A stretch of 64,000 bases of DNA, from NCBI GenBank assembly GCA_945888525.1, contig CAMDAF010000002.1:62001-126000 (forward strand). The letters run 5' to 3'. The notes under the pieces were generated by a model, which saw nothing but the letters and a program-made list of their open reading frames with translations, was not told the origin of the DNA and ran no database searches. Below are positions 17,397-25,837 of the stretch, piece after piece. The DNA is from Chitinophaga pinensis. Its GTDB lineage: Bacteria > Bacteroidota > Bacteroidia > NS11-12g > UBA955. The stretch's first letter is position 1, and each line of letters begins with the position of its first letter. The position numbers and the translations under genes are program-made.

Positions 17397-18085
17397 GATG
17401 ATTTTTTTGCTGCGAAATTAAATATAATAGATGACAAAACATAAAAAGCATAAAAGATAAGTACAGAAAGCCATTGGAAAAATATTATTGAAATAACAAC
17501 TGTAGCCAATAAGAAAATATGCTGATAGTAGTTCGAAACAGGGCCTTTTTTAATCTTATTTGAAGGCACCTTTATTTCGCTTATTAGTAAAAATGAGATT
17601 GCCGCAGAAAAAACCAAAAAACCATACCCATTATCAAAAATCAAATCATACAAAAATCCGCCATCCACCATTGCCAGCGACATGACTGTGATTCCAGTAA
17701 CTGGTGTAGGTACGCCTATGAATGAAGTTGATGTTTGACGTGTATCCAAATTATATTTTGCTAAGCGGAAGGCAGAAAACGCCGCCAAAAGCACAAAAGA
17801 GTAGCGGTAAACGCCGTCAATATTATATGACAAGGAATACAGCAAACAAGCAGGAGCAACACCAAAAGTAACCAAATCTGCCATTGAATCCAATTGTTTA
17901 CCAAATTCGCCACTTACTTTTAACAACCTAGCCAAAAAGCCATCGAAAAAATCCAACACAGCAGCTAATAGCACAAGGTAAACCGCCGTTTTAGGTTCAT
18001 CATTGAAGATATTAATTATAGCTAAGGTGCCACAGGCAAGATTGCCAAGTGTAACCATATTTGGTATGTGTTTGACTAAATTCAT
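17393..18085 (-). CDS. pssA: CDP-diacylglycerol-serine O-phosphatidyltransferase
   Basis: 230 residues from the ATG at 18085. The CDP-alcohol phosphotransferase signature D-G-x2-A-R-x8-G-x3-D-x3-D is present in DGFLARLLKVSGEFGKQLDS and the following MAD (residues ~53-75). Seven or so hydrophobic segments predict an integral membrane enzyme that makes phosphatidylserine, the precursor of phosphatidylethanolamine. An upstream TTG at 18097 overlaps a TAnnTTTG box (18095-18102) and is rejected. First gene of a three-gene operon. Confidence 0.92.
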   Translation of the reverse strand: MNLVKHIPNMVTLGNLACGTLAIINIFNDEPKTAVYLVLLAAVLDFFDGFLARLLKVSGEFGKQLDSMADLVTFGVAPACLLYSLSYNIDGVYRYSFVLLAAFSAFRLAKYNLDTRQTSTSFIGVPTPVTGITVMSLAMVDGGFLYDLIFDNGYGFLVFSAAISFLLISEIKVPSNKIKKGPVSNYYQHIFLLATVVISIIFFQWLSVLIFYAFYVLSSIIFNFAAKKSS

Positions 18086-18094
18086 TGTTGAGGA

Positions 18095-18102
18095 CAAATC
18101 TA
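18095..18102 (-). promoter_or_regulatory. -7 box for pssA-purS operon
   Basis: CAAATCTA on the plus strand reads TAGATTTG on the minus strand. Its 3' end is only nine bases from the chosen ATG, so the mRNA leader would be very short. No -33 TTG at normal spacing. Confidence 0.45.
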
Positions 18103-18215
18103 ATAGTTAAGATTGCAAAATAAAAGATTTTTAAAAATAAGGACTGATTGACCATCTAATTAAAAACATTTTACCGTTTAGTGCGATCAGTGACTTTAAA
18201 ACTATTTGTTAAAAC

Positions 18216-18246
18216 TTGCACTTTTAGATTTATTTTAGTACTTTTG
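18216..18246 (+). promoter_or_regulatory. Promoter of guaB
   Basis: TTG at 18216-18218 and TACTTTTG at 18239-18246, separated by 20 bases, fit the Bacteroidetes -33/-7 consensus. The ATG follows 29 bases after the box. The preceding 18103-18215 shows nothing else clear. Confidence 0.7.
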
Positions 18247-18275
18247 CACCGCAAATAACAATAACAATTATTTGC

Positions 18276-19766
18276 ATGGCTAGTCCAAAAAAATCCCCAA
18301 TTGACTTCTCGAACAAAATTAAAGGCGATAGCCTCACTTTTGACGATGTTCTTGTTTTGCCTCGTTACAGCGAAATCTTGCCAAGAGACGTTGTCACTAG
18401 AACCAAACTAACCCGCAACATCTACATCAATATTCCTATCATTTCTGCTGCTATGGATACCGTAACAGGTAGCACTATGGCAATTGCTATGGCAAGAGAG
18501 GGTGGAATTGGTATCATTCACAAAAACATGACCATTGCCCAACAAGCTAAAGAAGTTGTGAAAGTGAAAAGAAGTGAGAGTGGCATGATTCAAAATCCAA
18601 TCACACTAACAGGTGATGGCACCCTTAAAGATGCGCTTAAACTAATGAAAGACAACCATATTGGTGGCATTCCTATTATCGATGCGAAACACCAATTGAT
18701 TGGAATCATCACCAACAGAGATTTAAGGTTTGAAAAGAATACGGGTAAAAAAATCAAAGATGTGATGACCGTTAAGAATTTGGTTACAAGTGAAATTGGA
18801 ACAGATTTGATTAAAGCAGAAGCCATTTTGCAAAAACACAAAATTGAAAAACTTCCAATCGTAGATAAGAAAGGCAAATTAATGGGCCTAATTACTTACA
18901 AAGATATTCAAAAGGTTAAAAGCCATCCAAAAGCTTGTAAAGACAGTTTTGGACGATTGTTAGTAGGTGCTGCCGTTGGAATAACTGCAGATACACTTGA
19001 AAGAGTGCAAGCCTTGGTTGAAGCTGAAGTGGATGTAATTACCTTAGATACTGCACATGGTCACTCTAAAGGTGTGGTTACAGAATTAAAGAAAATCAAA
19101 AAAGCCTTTCCAAAATTGGAGGTTATTGTTGGAAATGTGGCCACAGGTGATGCAGCAAAAGCATTGGTAGCTGCTGGCGCTGATGCTATAAAAGTAGGTG
19201 TTGGCCCTGGAAGCATTTGCACCACCAGAATTATCGCAGGTATTGGTGTTCCTCAATTGTCTGCTGTTATGGATAGTGCAGCTGCCATTCAAGGCTCTGG
19301 CGTTCCAATTATCGCAGATGGTGGAATTAGATACAGTGGCGATTTAGTGAAAGCGATCGTAGCAGGCGCAAGCACAATAATGGCTGGAAGTCTTTTCGCT
19401 GGCACAGAAGAAAGTCCAGGTGAAACCAGTATCTATGAAGGCAGAATGGTTAAATCATATAGAGGCATGGGCAGCATCGAGGCAATGAAAGAAGGCAGCA
19501 AAGACCGATACTTCCAAGATGCAGAAGAAGAAATTTCCAAATTGGTACCTGAAGGAATTGTAGGAACAGTTCCATTTAAAGGAAAAGTTGGTGAAGTACT
19601 ATACCAATATGTAGGTGGTCTTCGCGCTGGAATGGGATACTGTGGAGCTGCAACCATTGAAGATCTTCAAACTGCACAATTTGTAAAAATTAGCAATGCA
19701 GGCATCAAAGAAAGCCATCCTCACGACATCAAAATAACCAAAGAAGCTCCAAATTATAGCCGTTAA
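18276..19766 (+). CDS. guaB: Inosine-5'-monophosphate dehydrogenase
   Basis: 496 residues, full length. It oxidises IMP to XMP with NAD+, the committed step of GMP synthesis. The TIM barrel starts with [14 protein letters not shown]; two CBS domains are inserted at ~98-215; the catalytic loop GPGSICTTR contains the nucleophilic Cys315; the flap and C-terminal [10 protein letters not shown] and [13 protein letters not shown] segments are intact. It has its own promoter. Confidence 0.97.
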   Translation: MASPKKSPIDFSNKIKGDSLTFDDVLVLPRYSEILPRDVVTRTKLTRNIYINIPIISAAMDTVTGSTMAIAMAREGGIGIIHKNMTIAQQAKEVVKVKRSESGMIQNPITLTGDGTLKDALKLMKDNHIGGIPIIDAKHQLIGIITNRDLRFEKNTGKKIKDVMTVKNLVTSEIGTDLIKAEAILQKHKIEKLPIVDKKGKLMGLITYKDIQKVKSHPKACKDSFGRLLVGAAVGITADTLERVQALVEAEVDVITLDTAHGHSKGVVTELKKIKKAFPKLEVIVGNVATGDAAKALVAAGADAIKVGVGPGSICTTRIIAGIGVPQLSAVMDSAAAIQGSGVPIIADGGIRYSGDLVKAIVAGASTIMAGSLFAGTEESPGETSIYEGRMVKSYRGMGSIEAMKEGSKDRYFQDAEEEISKLVPEGIVGTVPFKGKVGEVLYQYVGGLRAGMGYCGAATIEDLQTAQFVKISNAGIKESHPHDIKITKEAPNYSR

Positions 19767-19816
19767 CAGCCGCAATTTGCTTATTGATGTTGTCAAATTT
19801 GTAAATAAAAAAATTC

Positions 19817-20842
19817 ATGAATAAAAAAACTGTCATTTTATTGGGTTCAATAATTGCTGTGTTGGTCTTGTTTTTTTTCTTGAAAAGAAACAACGGAAAT
19901 ACCCTATCGACCGACGAACGAGAATTTGATTTTAAGTCAACCGACAAGATTGACAAAGTGTTTTTAAGCAATAAATTCACAAAAGAATACGTGCTTCTAA
20001 CAAAGACCGCTAAAGACAAATGGACAGTTAACGATAGCTTTGTTGCAAGCAATTATCAGTTAGAAATTTTATTTGAAGGCTTGAAAAAAATACGGGTTAA
20101 AAGGCCCGTTTCTAAACACGAGATTAATTCTGTAAAAAAAGATCTAGCGCTCAATGGGACTAAAGTAGAAATTTATGAAAACGGCAATTTATCAAAGGTT
20201 TTCTACGTGGGCGGCAATACGAGTGACGAGATGGGAACCTACTTTATGATGGAAAATGGCAAAGAACCTTATGTGTGCCATATCCCAGGTTTTAATGGTT
20301 TTTTAAATGCCAGGTTCTATACACAGAAAGATGGTTGGAGAAGTAAAAGCATTTACGCATTAAAAGATTCTGAAATAAAAAAAATAGAATTAAAGTGGTT
20401 TGAAGATGGGAAATCATCCTTCAACATTGACAATGCAGGATCGGAACCACTGCTATACGCCGAGAATACCTTATTGAAAAACAATTTTGAGGTTAATTTA
20501 AACCACTTAAAAACCTATCTAAAATTATGGGAAAACTTATCTTTTGAAGGGTTTCCAATTGATTTAAACGCTAAACAAATTGATTCAATAAATTCGACAA
20601 AACCTATATTGGTCTTAAAAGTTTGGGATAAACAAAACAAACTTATTAGCCTAAGAATTCACAAAAAAGGAATCAAAAGAGACTCAAACATTCAATTTGA
20701 CGAACAGGGGAATCCCTTGCAATTTGATATTGAAACCTTCTATGCTTTTATCAATGAAAATGGCAAAGAAGTGGTTCAAATACAAGATTACATTTTTGGG
20801 AAAGTGATGAAACAAAGCACTGATTTTTTAATAAAAAATTAA
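19817..20842 (+). CDS. DUF4340-type membrane-anchored protein
   Basis: 341 residues. One N-terminal membrane helix (residues 5-22, VILLGSIIAVLVLFFFL) is followed by an extracytoplasmic domain. The opening of the soluble part (FDFKSTDKIDKVFLSNK, then KDKWTVND) and the later VGGNTSDEMGTYFMM and YTQKDGWRSKSIYAL segments agree with DUF4340 proteins, which in this phylum often stand near gliding or ABC-transport genes. Here it lies alone after guaB. The role is unknown. Confidence 0.75.
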   Translation: MNKKTVILLGSIIAVLVLFFFLKRNNGNTLSTDEREFDFKSTDKIDKVFLSNKFTKEYVLLTKTAKDKWTVNDSFVASNYQLEILFEGLKKIRVKRPVSKHEINSVKKDLALNGTKVEIYENGNLSKVFYVGGNTSDEMGTYFMMENGKEPYVCHIPGFNGFLNARFYTQKDGWRSKSIYALKDSEIKKIELKWFEDGKSSFNIDNAGSEPLLYAENTLLKNNFEVNLNHLKTYLKLWENLSFEGFPIDLNAKQIDSINSTKPILVLKVWDKQNKLISLRIHKKGIKRDSNIQFDEQGNPLQFDIETFYAFINENGKEVVQIQDYIFGKVMKQSTDFLIKN

Positions 20843-20933
20843 GAATTATTCTAATTCTTAATAGCCACATAATTGTATCATGATTAATAAAAAATTTCTT
20901 AGCTTCGCCTTTTTATTGCCTAAAGCTTTATAA

Positions 20934-22910
20934 ATGGATTTATCAATTATTATAGTTAATTACAATGTCAAAGCGCTTCTTGAGCAAACTTTGTTATCCG
21001 TTTATAAAGCCATTCACAATCTTCAAGTTGAAATAATAGTCGTTGACAATAATTCTGCTGATGAATCATGTGACATGGTAACAGAGAAATTTAAAGATGT
21101 GGTTTTAATTGCCAACACAGATAATGTCGGTTTTAGCAAAGCGAACAATCAAGGCATTAAAATTTCAACAGGCAGAAATATATTGTTGTTAAATCCCGAC
21201 ACAGTGGTTGGTGAAGACACCTTAACTAAAACTGTATATTTCTTAGACCACACATCCGATGCGGGGGCTTTGGGCGTTAGAATGATTGATGGACGTGGAG
21301 ATTTTCTTCCAGAATCTAAACGAGGACTGCCTACTCCATCAGTTGCTTTTTACAAGATGTCTGGCTTAGCAAAACTTTTTCCTAAATCCAAACGGTTTGG
21401 CGCTTACCATCTAAGTTATCTAAATGAACACGAAAACCATAAGGCAGATATTTTAAGTGGCGCCTTTTTAATGGTTAAAAAATCAGTTTTAGAGCAGGTT
21501 GGACTGCTAGATGAAAGCTTTTTTATGTATGGAGAAGATATTGATTTAAGCTACCGAATAATTAAGGCTGGGTATTCCAATTACTATTTTGCTGATACGA
21601 CGATTATTCACTACAAAGGAGAAAGCACAAAGAAGCACAGTGTAAACTATGTAAAAATATTCTATTTAGCTATGGCTAAATTTGCCGACAAACACTACAC
21701 AAAACAGCAAGGTTGGTGGTTTAGTTTATGTATTAATTTAGCGATTTTTGTTAGAGCAGCATTCGCAGTATTCATTCGGTCGCTAAATGCATTGAAGTTG
21801 TTTGCGTTTGACTTTCTAGGCATTTTTATAGGTTATTATGGTTTAATGAGGTATTGGGAAATCTATAATAAATATGTTGTTGGTGGTTTTTATCCGCCAA
21901 TTTATATTCAGCTGCATGTGCCGATATACATTTTAATGTGGTTAAGCGGCATATACATAGCAGGTGGATACAATGAACCATTTAAATTAAGCAAGACGGT
22001 AAAAGGTGTTTTTTTAGGTAGTTTTATTTTACTTGCAATTTATGCCTTAATGCCAGAGAACTTACGATATTCTAGAGCCTTAATATTACTTGGGTCTACT
22101 TGGGCTTTATTGCTTACAGTGTTTATTCGAATTTGTTACCATTTTATCAAATTCAAACATTTTGACACTTCTGCAAGCCAAATGTCTCAAGTGCTTATTG
22201 TTGGCAATAAAGAAGAATGCGAACGCGTAAAGCATATTTTATTAAATTACCCTGCCCGGTTTAAATTACTAGGATTTATTAAACCCAAAAACGAACATGC
22301 TAAGGGAGATTGGATTGGTGGGGTTCAAAATTTAGCATTACTGATAGAAATTTATAAAGCAAATGAGATTATTTTTTGTACAAAAGACATCTCTAGTGCC
22401 GAAATAATGAACATTATGGGGCAAACAAACACAAAGGGAATTAAATTCAAAATTATGCCTGAAATGGGTGCACACATTATTGGCAGCAATTCAAAAAATA
22501 CAACAGGAGAATTTTACAGTGTAAATATTGCACCGGCATTAAGCAGCAATGAAGTTAAAAAGGAAAAGCGGTATTTTGATTTAATTATGTGTGCCATTTT
22601 TTTAATTCTTGCTCCAATATTGTTATTCAGGCCAAGCTACTTTTTGAAAATTTTCCGACATTGGAAAAGCTGTCTCAACGGCAATTTAACCTGGGTTTCA
22701 TATCAAGTGGGTTCGAACAACGAAATATTGCCAAAAATCCCTAATGGTGTATTCAGTATAGGTCAGGAGTTAAGTAATAGAAAATTAGACGCTCAGCTTA
22801 TTTCTGGCATCAATTTCAATTACGCATTAAATTATCATTGGCAGAATGACTTAAATTGTCTTGCAAAAGTCTTTTTTTCGAATAACTTCGCAACATTAAA
22901 AAGTCAATAA
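20934..22910 (+). CDS. GT2 glycosyltransferase fused to PHPT-like membrane module
   Basis: 658 residues. Residues 1-~235 form a GT-A glycosyltransferase family 2 domain of the rhamnosyltransferase type: VDNNSADES (38-46), NPDT (87-90) and the GEDIDLSYR acceptor motif (200-208). Then come several membrane helices (~265-400), a Rossmann-like segment starting VLIVGNKEECERV (~420), and another helix (~540-565). This tail follows the plan of the N-terminal half of polyprenyl-phosphate hexose-1-phosphate transferases, but the final sugar-transferase catalytic block is not recognisable. It is first in an operon with an acyl-CoA synthetase (two bases on) and a polyprenyl-P transferase. Confidence 0.85.
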   Translation: MDLSIIIVNYNVKALLEQTLLSVYKAIHNLQVEIIVVDNNSADESCDMVTEKFKDVVLIANTDNVGFSKANNQGIKISTGRNILLLNPDTVVGEDTLTKTVYFLDHTSDAGALGVRMIDGRGDFLPESKRGLPTPSVAFYKMSGLAKLFPKSKRFGAYHLSYLNEHENHKADILSGAFLMVKKSVLEQVGLLDESFFMYGEDIDLSYRIIKAGYSNYYFADTTIIHYKGESTKKHSVNYVKIFYLAMAKFADKHYTKQQGWWFSLCINLAIFVRAAFAVFIRSLNALKLFAFDFLGIFIGYYGLMRYWEIYNKYVVGGFYPPIYIQLHVPIYILMWLSGIYIAGGYNEPFKLSKTVKGVFLGSFILLAIYALMPENLRYSRALILLGSTWALLLTVFIRICYHFIKFKHFDTSASQMSQVLIVGNKEECERVKHILLNYPARFKLLGFIKPKNEHAKGDWIGGVQNLALLIEIYKANEIIFCTKDISSAEIMNIMGQTNTKGIKFKIMPEMGAHIIGSNSKNTTGEFYSVNIAPALSSNEVKKEKRYFDLIMCAIFLILAPILLFRPSYFLKIFRHWKSCLNGNLTWVSYQVGSNNEILPKIPNGVFSIGQELSNRKLDAQLISGINFNYALNYHWQNDLNCLAKVFFSNNFATLKSQ

Positions 22911-22912
22911 AT

Positions 22913-24790
22913 ATGGAAATAAAAGACCCTGATTTTGGATCACTTCATGAATTTCTATTTAATTCTGCTTATAAAATCCACAATCCGGACCATGTGTTCT
23001 TGATGGAGAAAATTGGCAATGACTACCAAAACATTACTTATAGGGAAACCTTTGAAAACATAAATAAATGGGCCGCATATCTACACCATATTGGGGTTAG
23101 AAAAGGCGATAAGCTTTCTATAATTTTAGAAAATTGTCCGGAATTCATTTATTTTGACCAAGCACTTCAAAAAATAGGAGCGGTGAATGTATCGATTTAC
23201 CCCACACTTACAGCAGATGAAACGGCTTTTATTTTAAATGACAGTGAAAGTATAGCCGTTTTAGTTGGAAACCCGTTTTTATTGAAAAAATTCCAGAAAG
23301 TTGAAAGTCAATGTCCAAAAATTCAAAAAGTGTTTACCACATTTGAATCCAAGATTGACAATGATAAAATTATATCTATAGAAAAGGCAAAAGCAATTGG
23401 CGAAGATTTATGGCCTGGGCTGGAAGCAGAAATCAGTAAGATACTACCTACGATTCAGCACAATGATTTAGCTGCTCTAATATACACAAGTGGCACAACA
23501 GGTGTTCCAAAAGGAACCATGTTAAGCCATTATAATTTCATGAGTAATTGTTATGATGCAAAAGACTTATGCCCTTCAGTTAATAAGGAAGATAGATTTT
23601 TATCCTTTTTGCCATTAAGCCATGTTTATGAAAGAATGGCTGGTTATTACTTGCCCAGTTTCATCGGCGCTCAAATAGCATTTGCAGAAAGCATTGAAAA
23701 GGTTTCTCAGAATTTTACCGAAGCAACACCTAGCATAATGACGTGTGTGCCTAGACTCTTGGAAAAGTTAGAAGCAAAAATTAAAGGAAATGCTTTGGCA
23801 AAAGGTGGATTAGCCGCAAAAATATTTTTATGGAGCCTTAACATTGGGGAGCAATGCAGAAAAACAAAGGAAGAAAATAAACCAATTGGATTTATTCTAT
23901 CTTTAGAACACCGCTTAGCTGAAAAATTAGTTTTTAGTAAAATTAAAGCTAAACTTGGTGGTAAATTAAAATTACTCGTTTCTGGCGGTGGCGCGCTACC
24001 TCAGCATGTTGGCGAATTTTTTGGCAATATCGGCATCAGATGTCAACAAGGTTTTGGCTTAACGGAAACATCCCCATTTGTAACTGTAAATGAGTTTGAA
24101 AGACAAATACATGGAACAAGCGGAAGAGTCGCCCCTAGACAGCAAGTTGCAATTCAAGACATTGAGTCAAAAGAACTAATCACCATTCAAACTTACCATA
24201 ATTTCAAACCTGATTTTGAAAGTGCTGAGGGGGAAATACTTTGTAAAGGCCCAAATATTATGTTGGGTTATTACAACAATCCCTCTGAGACTGCATTGGT
24301 AATGGACGCGGAAGGTTGGTTTCATACAGGTGACATTGGAAAATTTGAAAAAGGTTATTTAAAAATTACGGATCGGTATAAAAACATGCTCAAAACGAGT
24401 TTAGGCAAAAACATCTATCCAACACCAATTGAAAACACTTATTTGCAAAGCGATAAAATTGAGCAAATCTTTATCATTGGAGATAAAAAAGAATTTGTCA
24501 CAGCAATTGTAATACCTAAAGAAGAGCACCTAAAAGATTTTTTTGGATTAAGTAAACAGTTTTTCGAAGATGAAACGGATATCATCTTGGATGAAAAAAT
24601 CAAGAACTGGATTCAAGAAGACATTAAAAAACTATCTCAATCATTGTCAAATTATGCAAGAATTAGAGATTTCATTGTAAAACGAAAAGCCTTCACTGTA
24701 GATACTGGAGAATTGACTGTAACTTTGAAGCAAAAAAGAAAGGTGATTGAAGAACGCTATAAAATTTGGATAGAAAAAATGTATGAATAA
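22913..24790 (+). CDS. Long-chain acyl-CoA synthetase (AMP-forming)
   Basis: 625 residues, FadD-like member of the ANL superfamily. The P-loop-like motif YTSGTTGVPKGT lies at ~193-204, the A5 motif GFGLTE (383-388 region) and the A7/A8 motif GWFHTGDIGKFEKGYLKITDR near the C-terminus are all present. It activates fatty acids to acyl-CoA via acyl-AMP. It overlaps the next gene by eight bases and is two bases after the GT2 fusion gene, so its product may supply a lipid part of the same envelope glycolipid, though a general fatty-acid role is equally possible. Confidence 0.9.
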   Translation: MEIKDPDFGSLHEFLFNSAYKIHNPDHVFLMEKIGNDYQNITYRETFENINKWAAYLHHIGVRKGDKLSIILENCPEFIYFDQALQKIGAVNVSIYPTLTADETAFILNDSESIAVLVGNPFLLKKFQKVESQCPKIQKVFTTFESKIDNDKIISIEKAKAIGEDLWPGLEAEISKILPTIQHNDLAALIYTSGTTGVPKGTMLSHYNFMSNCYDAKDLCPSVNKEDRFLSFLPLSHVYERMAGYYLPSFIGAQIAFAESIEKVSQNFTEATPSIMTCVPRLLEKLEAKIKGNALAKGGLAAKIFLWSLNIGEQCRKTKEENKPIGFILSLEHRLAEKLVFSKIKAKLGGKLKLLVSGGGALPQHVGEFFGNIGIRCQQGFGLTETSPFVTVNEFERQIHGTSGRVAPRQQVAIQDIESKELITIQTYHNFKPDFESAEGEILCKGPNIMLGYYNNPSETALVMDAEGWFHTGDIGKFEKGYLKITDRYKNMLKTSLGKNIYPTPIENTYLQSDKIEQIFIIGDKKEFVTAIVIPKEEHLKDFFGLSKQFFEDETDIILDEKIKNWIQEDIKKLSQSLSNYARIRDFIVKRKAFTVDTGELTVTLKQKRKVIEERYKIWIEKMYE

Positions 24791-25832
24791 AACAGCAATC
24801 GAATTTTACTACTATTTGATTGCGCCAGTGTGCTTTATTATATTCACTTTGATGTATATAAAGGCCGCTCATTTTTTTAAAATTTATGACCATCCTGTTG
24901 GCAGAAGTTCGCACCTTAACCGAACGATTACCGGATTTGGCATTTTTGTTTTATTTGGTTTACTTGTATACAGCATAGCATTTCCTTACACAATAAATGG
25001 ATACTTCATTATTGGCTTAATTTTGATTGGACTTGTGAGTTATATGGATGATTTATTTTTCATAAAACATTTCATTAGACTTATTTTTCAAATTTTTGCC
25101 TTGGTGTTAATGGCAATTGAACTTCCTTTTAGTTATATGTTCATCGATAAATGGCCATTAATTATTGCTGTTGTAATACTAGGTATCGGCGTTTTAAATG
25201 CGTTTAATTTCATGGATGGCATAAATGGCATGCTTGGCTTGAACTCTTTAGTGATAATTCTTAGTTTACTTTGGTTAAATTCTAATTCTACAGACATTCA
25301 AGGCAATGAAGTAACATTTATAAAAAATGAATTTTTATATACATACATCATTGGAATATCTATTTTCCTTGGTTTAAATTTGCGACGTAAGGCGATAGTT
25401 TTTGCGGGCGACACGGGAAGTATCGCCTTAGCCTTTATCATTCTTTATTTAATCATGAATTTGATCTTTAAAACCGGGAATTTCGCGTACTTATTATTGT
25501 TTTCTGTCTTTGGAATAGACGCAGGCCTTACCGTTATTTTTAAGCTTCTATTAAGGGAAAATATTTTTGTTCCTCACCGTGATTTTCTCTTCAAAAAATT
25601 GGTCCATGTTGGAAAATACAAACACGTTAACATAGCTATTATATACGCATCGTTGCAAGCTTTGGTATCTATTATTGTTATTGCTCTCCCATTGCATGGC
25701 AGACCATCTGCACAATTAAGTATCTTATTTATTTTAACAGTTGCACTTTGTGCTGTGTATATATTTATTAGAAATCAATACACCAAGAAACGCGTAATTA
25801 AGATAAGCGAAACAACTGAAGAAGAATTCTAA
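24783..25832 (+). CDS. WecA/MraY-family polyprenyl-phosphate HexNAc-1-P transferase
   Basis: 349 residues, strongly hydrophobic with about ten membrane helices. The family signatures are intact: SHLNRTITGFG, the YMDDLFFIKH aspartate pair, NAFNFMDGINGM and FAGDTGSIALAF. Such enzymes move a HexNAc-1-phosphate from a UDP sugar onto undecaprenyl phosphate to start O-antigen or capsule-like glycan synthesis. The cytoplasmic loop is closer to WecA than MraY. It ends the GT2/acyl-CoA synthetase operon. Confidence 0.9.
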   Translation: MNKTAIEFYYYLIAPVCFIIFTLMYIKAAHFFKIYDHPVGRSSHLNRTITGFGIFVLFGLLVYSIAFPYTINGYFIIGLILIGLVSYMDDLFFIKHFIRLIFQIFALVLMAIELPFSYMFIDKWPLIIAVVILGIGVLNAFNFMDGINGMLGLNSLVIILSLLWLNSNSTDIQGNEVTFIKNEFLYTYIIGISIFLGLNLRRKAIVFAGDTGSIALAFIILYLIMNLIFKTGNFAYLLLFSVFGIDAGLTVIFKLLLRENIFVPHRDFLFKKLVHVGKYKHVNIAIIYASLQALVSIIVIALPLHGRPSAQLSILFILTVALCAVYIFIRNQYTKKRVIKISETTEEEF

Positions 25833-25837
25833 TTCTC

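Noticed and set aside
20839-20861. Hairpin TTAAGAATTA / TAATTCTTAA after the DUF4340 gene
   Set aside because: Mostly A-T pairs with no T tract; too weak to call as a terminator.
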